From positions 6,670,190-6,734,189 of the forward strand of contig NC_021678.1 of the NCBI RefSeq assembly GCF_000247815.1: a DNA stretch of 64,000 nucleotides, given 5' to 3'. Origin of the DNA: Ficedula albicollis (lineage: Eukaryota > Chordata > Aves > Passeriformes > Muscicapidae). The notes under the pieces are model-generated. The model did no database searches. It saw only the letters and a list, made by a program, of their open reading frames with translations, and was not told the DNA's origin. Position numbers and translations under genes: made by a program. Shown here one piece after another: positions 47,601 to 58,430 of this stretch. The first letter of the stretch is position 1. Every line of letters starts with the position of its first letter.

Positions 47601-49815
47601 TGGGATGTCTGTGCCAGGGTTCCATCCTGCCCCTTGGGGTACTGTGTGGAGCCCACTGAGGAGCCTCTGAACCCACACATGGAAGGCCAGGAAAGAAACT
47701 GTGCAGCTAGTTCCCCATCTGCTCTGCATCTGATTAAAGTGTGACGTCTCCAGAGTCATCTTTCCCCCTCCCGTGTCTTTGTGAGTAGGAAACCCCACAG
47801 GTTTCGGTTCCCAAACCCTGTACCCGGTCTCTGCCCCCTGCCCTGCAGCAGTCCCGTCCCTTTCTCATTTCTGCCGCCTCACTCGTGGGAGAGGAAGCAG
47901 CCGGCTGCTGCTGGGGCCCCGCTCCCCGCAGGGACCAGCCTCGCGCTTCCCTCCTCCTGCACAGAGCCTGCTGCGGTGCTTAGGCAGGTGTGTCACTTCT
48001 CCTTCTGGGGAATGAATTTTTCAGGCTCCATCTGAAGGCTTCAGTAGCTGTTTGTTCTGCTGTGATTTTGTAGGGACGCCAATGTTCCCTGGCCCGGGCA
48101 CCTCAGCTCGGTGTGTCTCAGGCACAGGACTTCATCCATATGTCCCGATGCAGTGGAATCCACCTGGCTGTGGAACCTGTCCTTCTCTTGGCAATGCTTT
48201 CTGAAGCACCAAAGCTCAGCAAGTTTGCTAAGAGTCTGTGAGAGTCTAGGGAAAAAAAGATGTGTAAAATGTCTGAAATGGTTCCATTGCTTAATTATCA
48301 AGTGGTGACTTCAGTACAGCTTTCAATGGAAACCAGCACAAATTCCGTTCATGTGAAGAATGACAAACACACCCAGGGGCTCTGCTCTGCAGTACTCCAC
48401 CCTGGTTCCCGCCTGCTGCCATTCTCCCCAGGTGAGGAAAATGGAAACCCTTGGCTAGGAAAGACCTCAAATGGCTTGTAAACGAAAAGAAGGGTTTGTT
48501 TTGCTTAGAGCTTAGAAATAGCCTACAATCCAAATATTACAATGTGCATCTTGAAAAAGCTGTGTTAGTAGGGAAAACAGTTTTTAAAAATTGCACAGGG
48601 CATCACTATGTTTGTCTATTATAAAGGAGGGCCAGGAGCTTATGTAGACAACTATGTACATGTAGACCACAGTAAATAGAAACTATATTTCCCCTGTGCT
48701 GTTCAGTACATCGAAGCATTACGAAAGCTGTAATAGTCTCCTTTCAAATATTATTTTGTAATTAATATTGTTATAGTGTATTTTATGCAGTGTTTTCTTT
48801 CTGCTTCCTCTCTCTAGTATTAATTTTTCCATAGTGGGTTGAGGATGAGGGGAGAAGAAAAGTTTTAAGGATTTTTTTGTTTGTCTGGGTTATTAATTCA
48901 CAAATCGAATTTTTTCATATGTAGGCCAGCTACATTATCATTATGTTTGCCTTACTTATATGAAATATATAAGCACAGCCAATGGATATTTTTGAAGCAT
49001 CAAAAAGTAGTGCTTGCTTCAGCACCCACATTTGGAAATATGACTTTGTGAGGTGAAGTTAACAAAGTTCTTTTGGAATATAAGTTCATGACTACCAGCT
49101 AAGCTCAGACGCTAAAGTAATGTCATTTATTTATGATTTTAGCAATAATTCCTTTAAGTGGAATTAAGTCACTGGCATAGCAGCTAGGAAACCACTTTTA
49201 CATTTATTTACACTGGTCCTATAAATTGCTGGTACAACAAGAAGTGATGGCTGGAGTCCTGCTGATCTCAGTAAGTCATGGACCGGGCTGCTGAGGCTCC
49301 TCAGCATGGTGGCACCGTGCCAGGCAAAGTGTCACATAAGGTAACTTCCTTCGTTTTACAAGTGCTGAGAAGTCCTGTCTGTCTTCTGCGTTTGTGTTTA
49401 AGGCCTTGTGTTTAGCAGGCTATAGGCAGAGCTGTCTTTTAGGTCCCAAATTTCCGCTATGTTAGACCATGTTTCTGCATGTGCCGGGCACTGAGCTGTG
49501 AAAAGCTAAGGATGTCTCATAGGACTCAGAGTGACCACTCTATTTTGTTGCCCAGAGAGCTTCCTGACATGCATTAGTTAATAAGAGCAGGGTGCTAGAA
49601 GCTCCCAACAGGCTTTAAGGAAACGTTTTGTAGAATAAATGCACAGGTGTCAGCCTTGTTAAATGAACAAGGCTTTCATACAGTTAATGTGACATAAAGC
49701 AAACTGTTACATAAAGTTAAAGCTAGCATGTGCTTGTTGCTTGGATTGGTGTGGAAATATGTGTGGGTTTGACAGAATATAGGCTCTATTGCTAATCTTA
49801 TAACACATTCTTTAG

Positions 49816-49899
49816 GGTGAGGAAGCAAAAAACATTCCTGGTGAATCTGTAACAGAGGAACAGTTTACCGACGAAGAAGGCAACGTCATCACAAGAAAA
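49816..49899 (+). CDS. ANK3: ANK3 cassette exon: GEEAKNIPGESVTEE
   Basis: The 84-nt, 28-codon exon encodes GEEAKNIPGESVTEEQFT then DEEGNVITRK. It is phase 0 at both ends; acceptor ttctttag, donor gtaatc at 49900. It continues the conserved basic/acidic tail motif shared by ankyrin-B and ankyrin-G (RRRxIIxGEE... VTEEQFTDEEGN). Its length allows skipping in frame. Confidence 0.92.
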
Positions 49900-50021
49900 G
49901 TAATCATGAATTACATCACTGCTCTGAGTCTTTGCATTCAAGTAACTTCTTTTAACATACTTTCTCCCTTTAGAATCTAGGAAAAAAAAAATCGATACTT
50001 TTCGTGTATTGCTTCCCACAG
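49900..50021 (+). other. Short intron of ANK3 (122 nt)
   Basis: A very short intron between two cassette exons, with donor gtaatc and acceptor attgcttcccacag. The encoded peptides on either side (ITRK then ITRKVV) show that it is spliced out. Confidence 0.85.
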
Positions 50022-50081
50022 ATCACCCGGAAGGTAGTAAGACGTGTTGTTATCCCCCACGAGAGGAAAGTTGGTGAAATG
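50022..50081 (+). CDS. ANK3: ANK3 cassette exon: ITRKVVRRVV
   Basis: The 60-nt, 20-codon exon encodes ITRKVVRRVVIPHERKVGEM. It is phase 0; acceptor cttcccacag, donor gtaatg at 50082. The ITRKxxRRxV core is the last part of the conserved ankyrin tail motif. If the donor were not used, the frame would read 17 more codons to a stop at about 50133, a possible minor C-terminus. Confidence 0.88.
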
Positions 50082-50957
50082 GTAATGCAACGGGGACTAC
50101 AAGGAAATAACAGTAGGCGCAGAGGGTTGTGTTGACTGCTAGAAAGTGCTGCTAAAGGGCTGGAGGTTTGCATTTAACAAGAAGCCTTGGCAAAAAGTGC
50201 GGTGCTTGCAGTTATTGGCAAGTTGTGCGTTGGGATCATGGGCCAGGGCGGTGTCAAGGGGGCCTGCCCGAATTCTGTCAGCACAGGGCACCAAGGTCTG
50301 TTTCTGTAAAACAGGCAGAGGGTCTAAGCCACGGGTTTGGGGCTGGTTTGTGCCATCAAGTTGAGCCGTGTCTGTGTGTTTGGTTAAGCTCTTGCAGAAT
50401 CTGTGCCTTACAGCTGTAGGTGGATTGTGTGGCCTTTCCACCAGACCAAGGGAATGAGCTGCAGTTTGATCCCAGCAGCCTCTCACTCACCTTGGTGTGA
50501 TACCCCTGGTGCTGGTGGCAGAGGGTTTGCAGGATGCAGGTCAACAGGAACATACCCAAGCAATGGTATCCTTTACAAGCAGGCACCAAGGCAGGATTTT
50601 GTCCCTTGTGATCAAAATTAGAAGCCTTGTGCAGGCCTGGACTGTGCCCAGCTTTATCACCCTGATAGTGGGAAGAGTAGGACTATTGTGTGCCAGCACA
50701 CCCCAGCCCCTCTTGGAAAGGGCTTCAGTGACGAGGCAGGAATGGGCAAGCTGTGCCTCAGCTATCATCTGTCCCAAGGAGGCCTTGGGGGAATGGATAT
50801 CGCCTCTGGAAACAAATGGCTTCAGAGGAGCTCGTGCCTTCTTTCCCAGCACATGGCCCTCCAATGCCTCTGCTCAAGTAAAACTGTCATTGGGGCAAAT
50901 GAAATTCTTGTCTGAGTGAAAACAGATTCAGAAGGGAAGATAACAAATATCCTTTAT

Positions 50958-51356
<399 letters not shown>

Positions 51357-52237
51357 CCAGAGGCAAATAAGTCACAGAAGAGAATGGAAATGAACTTATT
51401 TCCATTCCCTCTTTCCTCATTATTTATGAAGAAAAAAAAATCCTGCCCAGCAAGGGGTAAACATTTTCAATTTCCTGCACCAGATTAGATTAGTTGAAAA
51501 CTACAAATAGTTACAAATACATCAATGCAGATCACCTGAGGGGTAAATTCTGCCCATAGCCACACATAAACAGATGCCTTTCTCTGATGTGAGTGAGGCT
51601 TGTGATTACTGGAGAATTTATTTTTAGATGATTATTGAGTTGCTTTTAATGAGCAAAGATGAGCTTTATTTTGGGGTATGATATTTTAAAGACACTGAAA
51701 CCTGCACTGCTTGCCACTCATTGGTTTTACTTCTGTGCTGCTTCAGTGGTGGTTTTTGCTGGCTTTCTTCCTCCTCCCTTTATTCCGTTACTAACCTGCT
51801 CACTTTAAAGCACAGACGCTGTGAAACATCATAAGAGCAGCCCCAGCCTCTGCTGGGGGAATGCCCACCGATTCAGCTGACCCAGGAGGACGGTTGGGAA
51901 AGGGGATTTTTCCCTGTCACTGGCACCAGCTCCCTCTGCAATTGGCAGCAGGGGCTCTGCCAAGGACTGACTGACAGCTGGGCACTCCAACCCAGGGGTC
52001 AGGCTGAAATTGTAGAGCTGTGTTTTCTACTTGAAGATGATATTTCAGACCTGTGCTTTTGCAGCTCAGCAGATTGGATAAATAGATTGTGTGTATCTTT
52101 GAAATGAAGTGTTAATGTGATTTAACTGCTTTTTACTTATCCTGTTACAGCAAAATATGTATCCTGTTTTGGAAACTGGTTTACAATTACGAGTTTTCTC
52201 TGCAGACTGTGTTAATGTTTATACTTTTCCTTTAAAG

Positions 52238-52330
52238 CAGGGAGAAGCTTATAAGGTTAAGACAAAGAAAGAAGTCAGACATGTGGAGAAGAAAAGTTAC
52301 TCATGAAAGCTGAAAGCCGACCACTGAACG
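52238..52330 (+). CDS. ANK3: ANK3 last coding exon with stop codon
   Basis: The coding part 52238-52306 encodes QGEAYKVKTKKEVRHVEK then KSYS and TGA (52304-52306). It is the ankyrin-G C-terminus (human ends KTKKEIRHVEKKSHS from memory). The acceptor is a NAGNAG type (AAGCAG, 52235-52240), so the first codon (Gln) can be included or dropped. A donor-like acg/gtcagt at 52330/52331 lies 24 nt after the stop, which would splice the 3' UTR to 55275. That distance is too short to trigger nonsense-mediated decay by the usual 50-nt rule. Confidence 0.93.
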
Positions 52331-55274
52331 GTCAGTGTGATCAATTTTCTTCCCTTGTTGAAGGCTTTTTTGCCAGTATGGGGAACAGCACCTGGGCTGC
52401 ACAAAGGCTTGCCTCTGCTACTCTAACTTTACTTTCCAGCTGCAGACCTGAATAGCTGGCCCTAGCAGAAAATGACCTTGTGTTCACATATAGAAATTAA
52501 GCTTTACTTCTTGGAAAATAAAACAAAGCAATACTCAGGCATGTGCAAGATTTCTGGGAATTTTACAATGTCTAGTGTTTACAATCCATAGAACTGTTTT
52601 CAGAACCCCTGAAAACTTAAACACAAATAATAAAGGAGCTGCACACAAACCTAGGAGTGAAATGGTTCTTCCACTGTCAGACATGTGATTTGAGGGCAGT
52701 TATGCAAGTCAAAGTCCTCGTGACTGAAGAGTCTCAATATTTGCCAACAAATAATCCTTACCAACTGTTTCTTGTGAATTTTATTGATCCAGCAGTTCAT
52801 AGTGATTGTAGCAAGCCAGCAGCTGATGGTATAAGGGCTTCCCAAGCTAAACCCAAATGCACAGACTAAGACACCCTCACAGGGAGCTCTGTAAAGATGT
52901 GGTGGAGCACCTTGAAGCCAGAGGCTGCTTTGTCTCACTGACACAGCTACAGTCACACAGAGATGTGCCTGTAAATATGGGAGGAGCCCGTCTGTGTCTA
53001 TCAATGCTAGTCCATCAGTCATGGCTCCAAGCCTGTAGGTTTACCATGAACAAGTCTTTTTTCTGCTCAGAACTTCTCTTAGCTTTGTTTGGTTTCAGGA
53101 ATTGGACAGAGGAAGAGTTTATGAAGTGCAAGACTATGTATTGTCCTTTTTCTGTACATATGGTATAGAAATGACTGTAGGGTTTAAGAACAGAATAAGC
53201 AGGACATGGCAAATACACCAAATAGTGAGGAAAAGAACAGACAGAAGCAGAGTCTTTCTTGAGTCACCAGTCCCTTCTAACTGATGCAATGTAAGGTAGC
53301 CCCTGCAGCTCTACAGATGCCCTGTGCATGTGAGTGGAGCCATTTAGACAAACAGCACTCAGTGTGTGGGATCTAGCTGAGGGCTTTATGGCATCAAGCC
53401 CCAAGCAGCAAGCTCTGTGAGGTGACTGGTGTGATTTCAGTATCTGGTAAGCACCTACTGCATTCACCTGAATTCCTGCTTTTACTGAGAGTCCTCCTGT
53501 GTGTGCTAATAGAATAATACAACTTCACGTGGATTGGTGCTCAACATACTCATAAAATATTTATTGTTTGGAAATGGGAGGTGATTCTTTTAGTGTGCTA
53601 ATAGAATAATACAACTTCACGTGGCTTGGTGCTCAACATACTCATAAAATATTTCTTGTTTGGAAATGGGAGGTGATTCTTTTAACACAGCTTTCCCCTT
53701 TATGGAGTTCAGGGATATGGGAGTAAAGCAAGCCAAAACAATGGCACTGCTTGTGTGAAGTTGTGTCCCAGGTTGAGTCCCATGCTGTTCCACTGTCAAT
53801 CTGCAGGGGCAAAGCAGCAGAAATGTGTAAATTCAGGCATTGAAGGCATGATGGGACATTGAACCCCATAAACAGTGCAGCTAAAGAAGTTTGATGCAAA
53901 AGACACCAAGGATAAGGGAAAAGCATTTCATTTTAAAATAAAACTACATAAATAAGACAGTCCTTGTCTAACACATGAAACAGAGTCTGACCTTCAGGAA
54001 GCCAGAGTCTAAGTTCCTCAGAACCAGATTTGCTCCCATGACTGCTGATGCATTTCTCCTGTGATTTTCAGTAGGCAAGTCTTCCATGCTAGAGTCCCTG
54101 AGGAACTCAGAGAGTCTGCCTTAGATAATGAACCTTTGCTTCAGGGGGAACTTTGTCCTCTAAGATGAATCTCTGTGCTCCAAACTTTGATATGATAAGC
54201 ATGACCAAATGTGCACTAAATAGTTGTGAGTCTGGTCAAGAGTTCATTAAAAACATTTCATTTGGATGCAGAAGTGGATGTATGTGCACAGGCAGGGGAT
54301 TTTATAGAAAAACTGTTTGTTTTGTAACCACAAAAGACAAAAAAAATCCTATTGGACAGGCAGAAGTGGTTCTTTTCTTTGGAGTGTTTGAAAAAATCAC
54401 AATGTTAGCTAGGTTTTGCTGGGAAAATGTCCCTGTCACCATTGCAGATAAGCCCACTGTGAAGCATAGCTTAAAAGGAGAAGCCAAGAACTCTTGCGTG
54501 CAGGACAGCACGGTGTGAGCTGGCGTGAGTGCAGCAATGGGAACAGCAGGACAGATTTATGACAACTGTAGATGTGGGCAAGGACAGATTGCTTTAGTGT
54601 AGAAGGAGACTGCAAGCGCTCCTGGGGAATGCATGTGGACCTGTGACCTGATTAGCAAACAGGCACGTCCGTGCAGCCTGAGTCCTGCCGGTGCCGCGCC
54701 AGCCGCGCTCCCGAGCAGGCTGCCCTGCCGAGGGATCCCTGATGGATGGAGCTGCTCCTTATCCCTGCTTTTGTCCTTCACCAAGACTCCTAAAGGCTGG
54801 GCGCTGCATTCCTGCCTCTGCCAGTCGTGTTTCCCGAGCAGCTGGCAGAGGTGGATGTGCAAGGCGAGCAGGTTTTCCATTACTGTGGGGATGCTTGCAC
54901 GCAATGAAGAAAGACGTGCTGGGGAAGCAGAAGCTCTTTCCACCTGGAGATAATGCTGTTCCTTCCACAACAAAGGAACCTATTCCTTGTTATTATTGGA
55001 TCAGATGAACCGGTGCCATGTTCGAGGTGATGAAATGCAGTGTGCTGCAAACATATCTGTAAATCAGTTTGTGAGCAGTATGGACATCTGCAGCTGCATT
55101 TTCCCCCTCATGCTAGAGCTCAGCTAATGTTATTGCCTACCTAGAAACTGTTTGATTTAGCCTATTGCAGAATTCTATCATGCCAGTTACATTTCTATTT
55201 AGTCAGGGAAAGGCATGAAACTGGTTCTAACAAGGTATTTCTGAAATGATTTGTTCTCTGTTTTCTCTCCACAG
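52331..55274 (+). other. 3' UTR intron (inferred) of ANK3
   Basis: If the donor at 52331 (gtcagt) and the acceptor ttttctctccacag (ending 55274) are used, this 2.9-kb stretch is an intron within the 3' UTR. It contains a 92-nt two-copy duplication (53501-53684). No coding sequence is recognised. If the donor is not used, the stretch would be UTR or non-transcribed DNA. Confidence 0.55.
53501..53684. repeat. Two-copy tandem duplication, period 92 nt
   Basis: Copies 53501-53592 and 53593-53684 begin gtgtgctaatagaataatac and end in gaggtgattctttta. Two differences are seen (ggattgg/ggcttgg, tttattg/tttcttg). Confidence 0.93.
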
Positions 55275-56675
55275 TGTGCTTTTACTGCCAGTATTCTAGA
55301 GGGACACTCACAGAAGAAAAATCAACAGGAATTAAACATCCACCTATAAAAGTGTGTGTGTGTTTGCTGCTTCCCCACATTAACCGCATGGTTTTTATGC
55401 AAAAAGAAAAAACAAACAAAAAAAAATCCCGAACAAAAAAATTAATTTAGCATGAGCCAATTTACAGAGCATGGAAATTCACGTTCATTCACAGGATTGG
55501 AGGGTGCGCAGTTACAATGCAGTGTATATACAAGATGCCATGCTGTTAACAGCTTCTCTCAAGCAGTTTGATGTCATCTCAAAAGAAATAAATTCCTGTG
55601 GCAAGAGAGGATGTGCAAGACAAAATGGTTAAACCATGGAAAGACACTAAAAATACTAAAATCCACAACAGCTCGCCTTATTTTTCTTGGACCCAAACTG
55701 TCAGGGTATAAAACACTATTTGTTTCTTTTTTAAACATCAATAGTTTTGCTGTAAATAAATAACACTGTATAAATTCTAACAAAATAGAATAAATGTTGA
55801 TAAGGCACTGCCTTTTCGATCACAAACAGAATATTGCAAATGCATTGAACAGGCTAGGTGTCTCAAATGGCTGCACCTACAGGGATATTCTGGGTGTATC
55901 TTCACGGATTCTTGTATATTAGCAATTATAATGTTTGTATATGCAAAATCGCTAGCTTGATTTTAAAAAAATCTTTAAAATCTGCTGCAAATTTAAATGA
56001 TTCCCAAAATGAGGAATTCTGTAGTTCTGTGAAAATTTTTCTTCAGAGTACTAATATTTTGATGCATGTGTTTCACCTTATTTTGATTAAATCTTTTCCA
56101 GTTTTGCAAACACTATACCGCAACATGAAAAATAAGATTTTATCTGTAAACACAAAGCCCTTCATCTAATATTTGTTGCTGTTGCCAATTTTTCAATGAA
56201 ATTACCTAAGACCCATAACATATACAGTAGTTGCATTATGGGGAGGGGGGTGCTATCTGTTCTTGCTTTACAATGGGGGTAATGCTTGCAGCTTTAGAAG
56301 TGGGTTGGTGCTCTAAGGAGCACAAGTTTGGGATATTTTTAAATGAACTGAAGAGAAATTATTAGCTAATAGACTGGCAGCACGCTGTAAAATTATTACT
56401 GTATTGTGTACTGGCTATAAGATGTAGAATCTTTCAGTAAGCCAATCATCTGTAATCATCCTAGCAGTGTAATATTAGGTTGTTAAGGCTGCTGTGTTTT
56501 AAAGGGCATTTTTATTTGGTTTTTGGTGAAATACTTTAATTTGTTGATTATATTCATATGGAAACAGCATTCATTGATAATAGCTCTAATTACATATGTA
56601 TGAAAACAACAAACACTGGATGATCTAGTTGATTATTTAAGCATAAAATAAATTGTGTTAAAACTCTTGGATAAT
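55275..56675 (+). other. ANK3: Probable terminal 3' UTR exon of ANK3
   Basis: It starts after a strong acceptor (ttttctctccacag) with tgtgcttttactgccagtat. From there the sequence is AT-rich, without a coding frame, and carries several AATAAA signals (55587-55592, 55755-55760, 55789-55794, 56647-56652). The last is followed by a T/G-rich stretch (attgtgtt, ggataatgtgtatttgg) typical of a cleavage region. The character of the sequence changes to GC-richer DNA shortly after. The assignment is inferred from context; transcript data would settle it. Confidence 0.6.
56647..56652 (+). terminator. Candidate distal polyadenylation signal
   Basis: AATAAA with a T/G-rich downstream element within about 60 nt. 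It is the most distal such arrangement before the sequence composition changes. Upstream signals at 55587, 55755 and 55789 may be used as well. Confidence 0.5.
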
Positions 56676-57772
56676 GTGTATTTGGCAGTGTTCTTGTACC
56701 CTACAGATATGAGGCTTCACCAGCAGTTATCTGCCTCTGGCTTTCAGCTGCTTTTCCTGTTTCTTTTGTCTGATCTACCTTTTCATCTTCCCACTGTGGC
56801 AGTCAGGCACTTGGCAGGCTCTCCCCAGGTCAGGGCAGCAGGAGGAAAACACAGCAGCCAGCAGCACACGCCCAGCAAAGCTAAGGAAAACTCACTCCCT
56901 GGGTCAGAGATGTGGGGAAAGGACCTGTGCAGCAAGGATCTGTGCAGCCCTTTCTCCAACACGTGAGCTCTGGACCTCCTGTAAATTCTTTTGCCCTGTC
57001 AAGAACCAAAAGCAATTTTCTCTCCAGTATCGGATCAGTAACAGACCCACAGCCCATGAGGGCATTAAAATGTGCATCCCATGTGTATTGCATGCACTTC
57101 CTGAATATTATGGGTGATAAAGCACTGTATAGAGGATGTGGCCAAAACAGAAGATTGTAGACAACATCAGTACACACACTGCTCTGAACTGCAGGCTTCT
57201 GCTCAAGTGCAGTAAATGCAGTTTATTACTCAGGGACCAGTTTTACCTGGCTTTTAAGGCCACATGAAGATGAAGTATTTCACCCCAGCTTTGGCACCTG
57301 ATGAAGCACCTCTGCTACAGATCCACCTCAGTCTGCTTGCTGTTATCTGGTGATCCCCACAGGACCTGGTCTTCAGCTGGGGTCAGTCAGCAAAGCTCTC
57401 CTGACTGTGATGAACAGCACTTGGAGAATGCAAGGTTGGTTTGTCAGTGTGTCTGAGTTATTACGGCCACTGGCTTTTGAAGCAGTGACAGTAAATGAAG
57501 TTTTCATCATTTAAGCAGCCAGACTGTGTTGCAATGCATGTTTTACCTAGGTCAGAATGCTGCTGTACAGTGCTGATGGTTCAGGTCCTTATGCCAAAGT
57601 TTGGAGGACAAATGCCACTTAGAGCACTGGAGAGCAAGTGCGTGTTACTGCAGTTCACAGTCCGACAGCAGTGATCATCTTGCAGATCTCCCCATCCAGA
57701 TGCCTCCCTCCCCTTGAGCTGAATAAGAGTGTTTTCAGTAAATGCTGTGAGATATATATGTATAATATTATA

Positions 57773-57914
57773 TCATGATTGTACAGTTGGAAGTAAACGC
57801 TGTGGTGACAAGCAGCAGGAAGGCAGGAGCTGTGCTGTAGGAGTCATGATTGTACAGTTGGAAGTAAACGCTGTGATGACAAGCAGCAGGAAGACAGGAG
57901 CTGTACTGTAGGAA
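57773..57914. repeat. Two-copy tandem duplication, period 71 nt
   Basis: Copies 57773-57843 and 57844-57914 begin tcatgattgtacagttggaa. They differ at about four positions (gtggtgac/gtgatgac, aaggcag/aagacag, gtgctgt/gtactgt among them). Confidence 0.92.
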
Positions 57915-57936
57915 AGCCTCACTTCAATCTCTAACA

Positions 57937-58430
57937 GCAGCCAAAAGGCAGCGTTTTGTTTGACTCATCTCTTCTCTGCCTGGTTCCCTGTTGGTGCCTG
58001 GTGTTGGTGTGGAGGAAAGCTGTGACTGCACCTGAATGGCAGCTCTGGCAGGCGAAGCGCTCTTTCTGTAGACAGAGAAGCGAGGCTGCTCGTGCAGGTA
58101 GCAGAGGTGTGTAGGTGAATCTCGACAGCTCTCCTGCCCTTGCTGGGCATTTCTGTGGCAGCTCCAAGCTCAGGGAGCTACTGGCAGCCAAAAGGCAGCG
58201 TTTTGTTTGACTCATCTCTTCTCTGCCTGGTTCCCTGTTGGTGCCTGGTGTTGGTGTGGAGGAAAGCTGTGACTGCACCTGAATGGCAGCTCTGGCAGGC
58301 GAAGCGCTCTTTCTGTAGACAGAGAAGCGAGGCTGCTCGTGCAGGTAGCAGAGGTGTGTAGGTGAATCTCGACAGCTCTCCTGCCCTTGCTGGGCATTTC
58401 TGCGGCAGCTCCAAGCTCAGGGAGCGGCTC
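57937..58430. repeat. Two-copy tandem duplication, period 247 nt
   Basis: Copies 57937-58183 and 58184-58430 begin gcagccaaaaggcagcg and are almost identical for their whole length; the visible differences are near the right ends (ttctgtggc/ttctgcggc and ggagctactg/ggagcggctc). This is the longest of the tandem pairs in the window. Confidence 0.94.

Larger units (their letters stand above)
41990..49815 (+). other. Large intron of ANK3 with CR1 fragment
   Basis: A 7.8-kb intron. It contains one CR1 3'-end fragment (44326-44630) and a possible but weak exon-like stretch (43841-43936). GC content rises around 47750-48000 without a recognisable gene. No RNA gene is seen. The acceptor of the next exon is cattctttag. 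Confidence 0.7.

Noticed and set aside
50497..50919. 140-codon + strand frame in an ANK3 intron
   Set aside because: The GC-richer segment is open in several frames on both strands; no recognisable domain, no promoter or splice pattern.
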